In this document: positions 62,918-64,000 of the stretch, one piece after another | How the letters are laid out: every line of letters starts with the position of its first letter | How positions within the stretch are numbered: the stretch's first letter is position 1 | Assembly (NCBI GenBank): GCA_934500875.1 | Contig: CAKSTL010000004.1 | Span: 147,514-211,513 of the forward strand | DNA length: 64,000 bases | From: an uncultured Clostridia bacterium | GTDB lineage: Bacteria; Bacillota; Clostridia; UMGS1810 | Direction of reading: 5' to 3' | The notes under the pieces: model-generated | Told to the model about the DNA's origin: nothing | Database searches by the model: none | What the model saw: only the letters and a program-made list of their open reading frames with translations | Made by a program: the position numbers and the translations under genes

Positions 62918-63268
62918 TTATAAATTTTCGCCGTTAAAAGTAACGTTTGTGCAGTTTGTTACGGTGATATTTTCGCACGGACGCTGTTTTTGCAAAGTAT
63001 CGTCCTCTGTACCAGACTTTATTGTCACACAGTCGTCGCCGACGTCAATATGACAGTTTGATATCATCACATTTTTGCAGCTTTCGGGATTTATTCCGTC
63101 TGTATTCGGCGAAGAATACGGATTTAAAACCGTAACGGAGCTTATCTCCACATTTTCGCAGCACATTGGATGAATTGTCCGGCACGGCGAGTTTTTTGCG
63201 GTTATGTCTTTAATCTTAATGTTTTTGCACAAAATAAAATTAATAAGTCTTGGACGTTCAACGTCCGA
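62918..63268 (-). pseudogene. GH28 polygalacturonase fragment
   Basis: About 117 residues from the centre of a GH28 pectinase: RPRLINFILCKNIKIKDIT, SPCRTIHPMCCENVEI, SPNTDGINPESCKNV, HIDVGDDCVTIKSG. The NTD and DD catalytic motifs remain, but the HGHGG and RxK motifs and both ends are lost (family length 400-500). The frame is bounded by stops and has no start signal; TTG 63232 is inside the domain. Relic of a rearrangement. Confidence 0.8.
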
Positions 63269-63310
63269 TTACAAATTGCAGAATTACGCATAAAAACAGC
63301 ATAATATGCA

Positions 63311-63343
63311 AAAAAATCCACCTGCATAGCGGGTGGATTTTTT
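63311..63343. terminator. Bidirectional terminator downstream of the right-edge gene
   Basis: AAATCCACC/GGTGGATTT, loop about 9, with A-run and T-run at the ends. It serves the minus-strand gene ending at 63404. Confidence 0.8.
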
Positions 63344-63403
63344 ATAAATCAAATATTCGTTTTTTCTTTATGCGTTCTTTTGAAATAGCTCTTATGCGCA
63401 GAA

Positions 63404-64000
63404 TTATTTATTCAAAATTTCTTCAGCCATATTTGCAAGCTCGTCTGCCGAAAGCTTTCCGTCAATCTGAAAAAGCTGATACTGCATACAGTCTTTAAAC
63501 CATGTAACGCTCTGCACTTCGCTTATTTTCACCTCCGGCGAGCCATAGCTGAACACCAATTCGCCGTTTTCTTCGGCTTTTTTATCATCATCGGTAAGAA
63601 CATAATCCGCTGGAACAATTTTGTTTGTGTAACTATGATAATAAATATCAGCATTTCCTACGGTTTTGATTATTTCTCCGGTTATATTTTTCTCGGAATT
63701 AAATTTATCCTGTGCAAAAATCACTCTGTCGCCGTTTTTTTCATAATCAAACGATACTGACTTGAATTTTTCGATTAATTTACCATTTTCATCTTTGAGA
63801 TTGTTTTTTACAATATTTCCGTCTTTGAAGGTATAACCGTTTTCAAAACTTTCAATGAGAACAGGCTCGTAGCCTATATCCCCTGCAACCTGCTCTGCTG
63901 TCGGAAGTGATTTATAATCAGGGGTAGATGACGAAGAACTAAACCAAGTTGATACAATTCCGCTTGCGGCAAAAACAGTTATGCCTAAAACAAGGGTTGC
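63404..64000 (-). CDS. Membrane-anchored protein of unknown function, C-terminal part (cut by window edge)
   Basis: Open from the right edge; 198 residues visible. The first about 20 are the end of a hydrophobic helix (LVLGITVFAASGIVSTWF), then a Ser-rich linker and a soluble domain with SLPTAEQVAGDIGYEPVLIE and GYTFKDGNIV, ending with ELANMAEEILNK. The single helix followed by this extracytoplasmic domain resembles DUF4367-type proteins, often the C-part of anti-sigma or zf-HC2 proteins; family assignment is tentative. A GTG at 63724 is internal, not the start. Confidence 0.6.
   Translation of the reverse strand, partial: ATLVLGITVFAASGIVSTWFSSSSSTPDYKSLPTAEQVAGDIGYEPVLIESFENGYTFKDGNIVKNNLKDENGKLIEKFKSVSFDYEKNGDRVIFAQDKFNSEKNITGEIIKTVGNADIYYHSYTNKIVPADYVLTDDDKKAEENGELVFSYGSPEVKISEVQSVTWFKDCMQYQLFQIDGKLSADELANMAEEILNK

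Noticed and set aside
62918..63232. Functional 104-codon protein starting at TTG 63232
   Set aside because: No SD; the GH28 homology continues in frame upstream of this codon to a stop at 63271-63269, so the start is internal to a truncated domain.

Overview
The window is a 64 kb, moderately AT-rich stretch of a spore-forming Firmicute of the class Clostridia. Three things support this: the gene content (spoIIAA-spoIIAB-sigF, gpr-spoIIP, an alpha/beta SASP, a spoVM-like micro-gene, whiA, a CD1247-like protein, an mtrB/TRAP gene and hydF); the purine-rich Shine-Dalgarno (SD) sequences before almost every gene; and the sigma-A promoters and intrinsic terminators throughout. Two S-layer-homology proteins and a decayed GH28 pectinase fragment hint at a gut, plant-polysaccharide lifestyle, perhaps a Monoglobus-like lineage; that placement is only an inference. 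I see no prophage, insertion sequence, CRISPR array, tRNA or rRNA.

Layout. 1-4.1 kb (minus): 5' part of smc, hydF (hydrogenase maturation, without hydE/hydG), and a DacF-type D-Ala-D-Ala carboxypeptidase. 4.2-8.4 kb: a PAP2 phosphatase, argG (minus) behind a palindrome-rich divergent promoter region, then ruvC-ruvA-ruvB (plus). 8.6-16.4 kb (minus): the spoIIA operon behind a strong sigma-H promoter, folC, valS, a 59-residue membrane protein coupled to pgsA, pfkA, and mtrB. 16.4-25.5 kb (minus): one long operon, hprK-glk-murB-rapZ-yvcK-whiA-dnaE, linking catabolite control, cell-wall precursors, sporulation regulation and replication. 25.6-30.3 kb: rpmB (plus) tail-to-tail with comEC-holA-small membrane protein-spoVM (minus), then a metallophosphoesterase (plus). 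30.5-34 kb (plus): tig-clpP-clpX and a DUF378 protein.

34-42 kb (minus): gpr-spoIIP, prfA, the t6A genes sua5/tsaC-rimI-tsaD, and an SLH protein. 42-52.3 kb (minus): rimP-nusA-ylxR-ylxQ-infB-rbfA-nrnA-truB-ribF, then rpsO-pnp, with structured leaders before rimP, rpsO and pnp. 52.4-61.3 kb (minus): malQ, a 981-residue SLH protein, an AI-2E-type permease, nfo, pepP, efp and a Cys/Asp-rich CD1247-like protein. 61.5-64 kb: pgeF and the SASP gene (plus), a GH28 relic beside an orphan translation start, and the 3' end of a membrane protein running off the edge.

The gene set is mostly housekeeping, and I found no multi-gene system I would call undescribed. The observations most worth a second look are small or regulatory: a spoVM micro-gene and two more membrane micro-proteins below the usual ORF cut-off; a tsaD whose conserved N-terminus has no ATG/GTG/TTG start; a TRAP protein lacking one of the classic RNA-binding lysines; a folC terminator that sits on the spoIIA sigma-H start site; and structured mRNA leaders before rimP and pnp.
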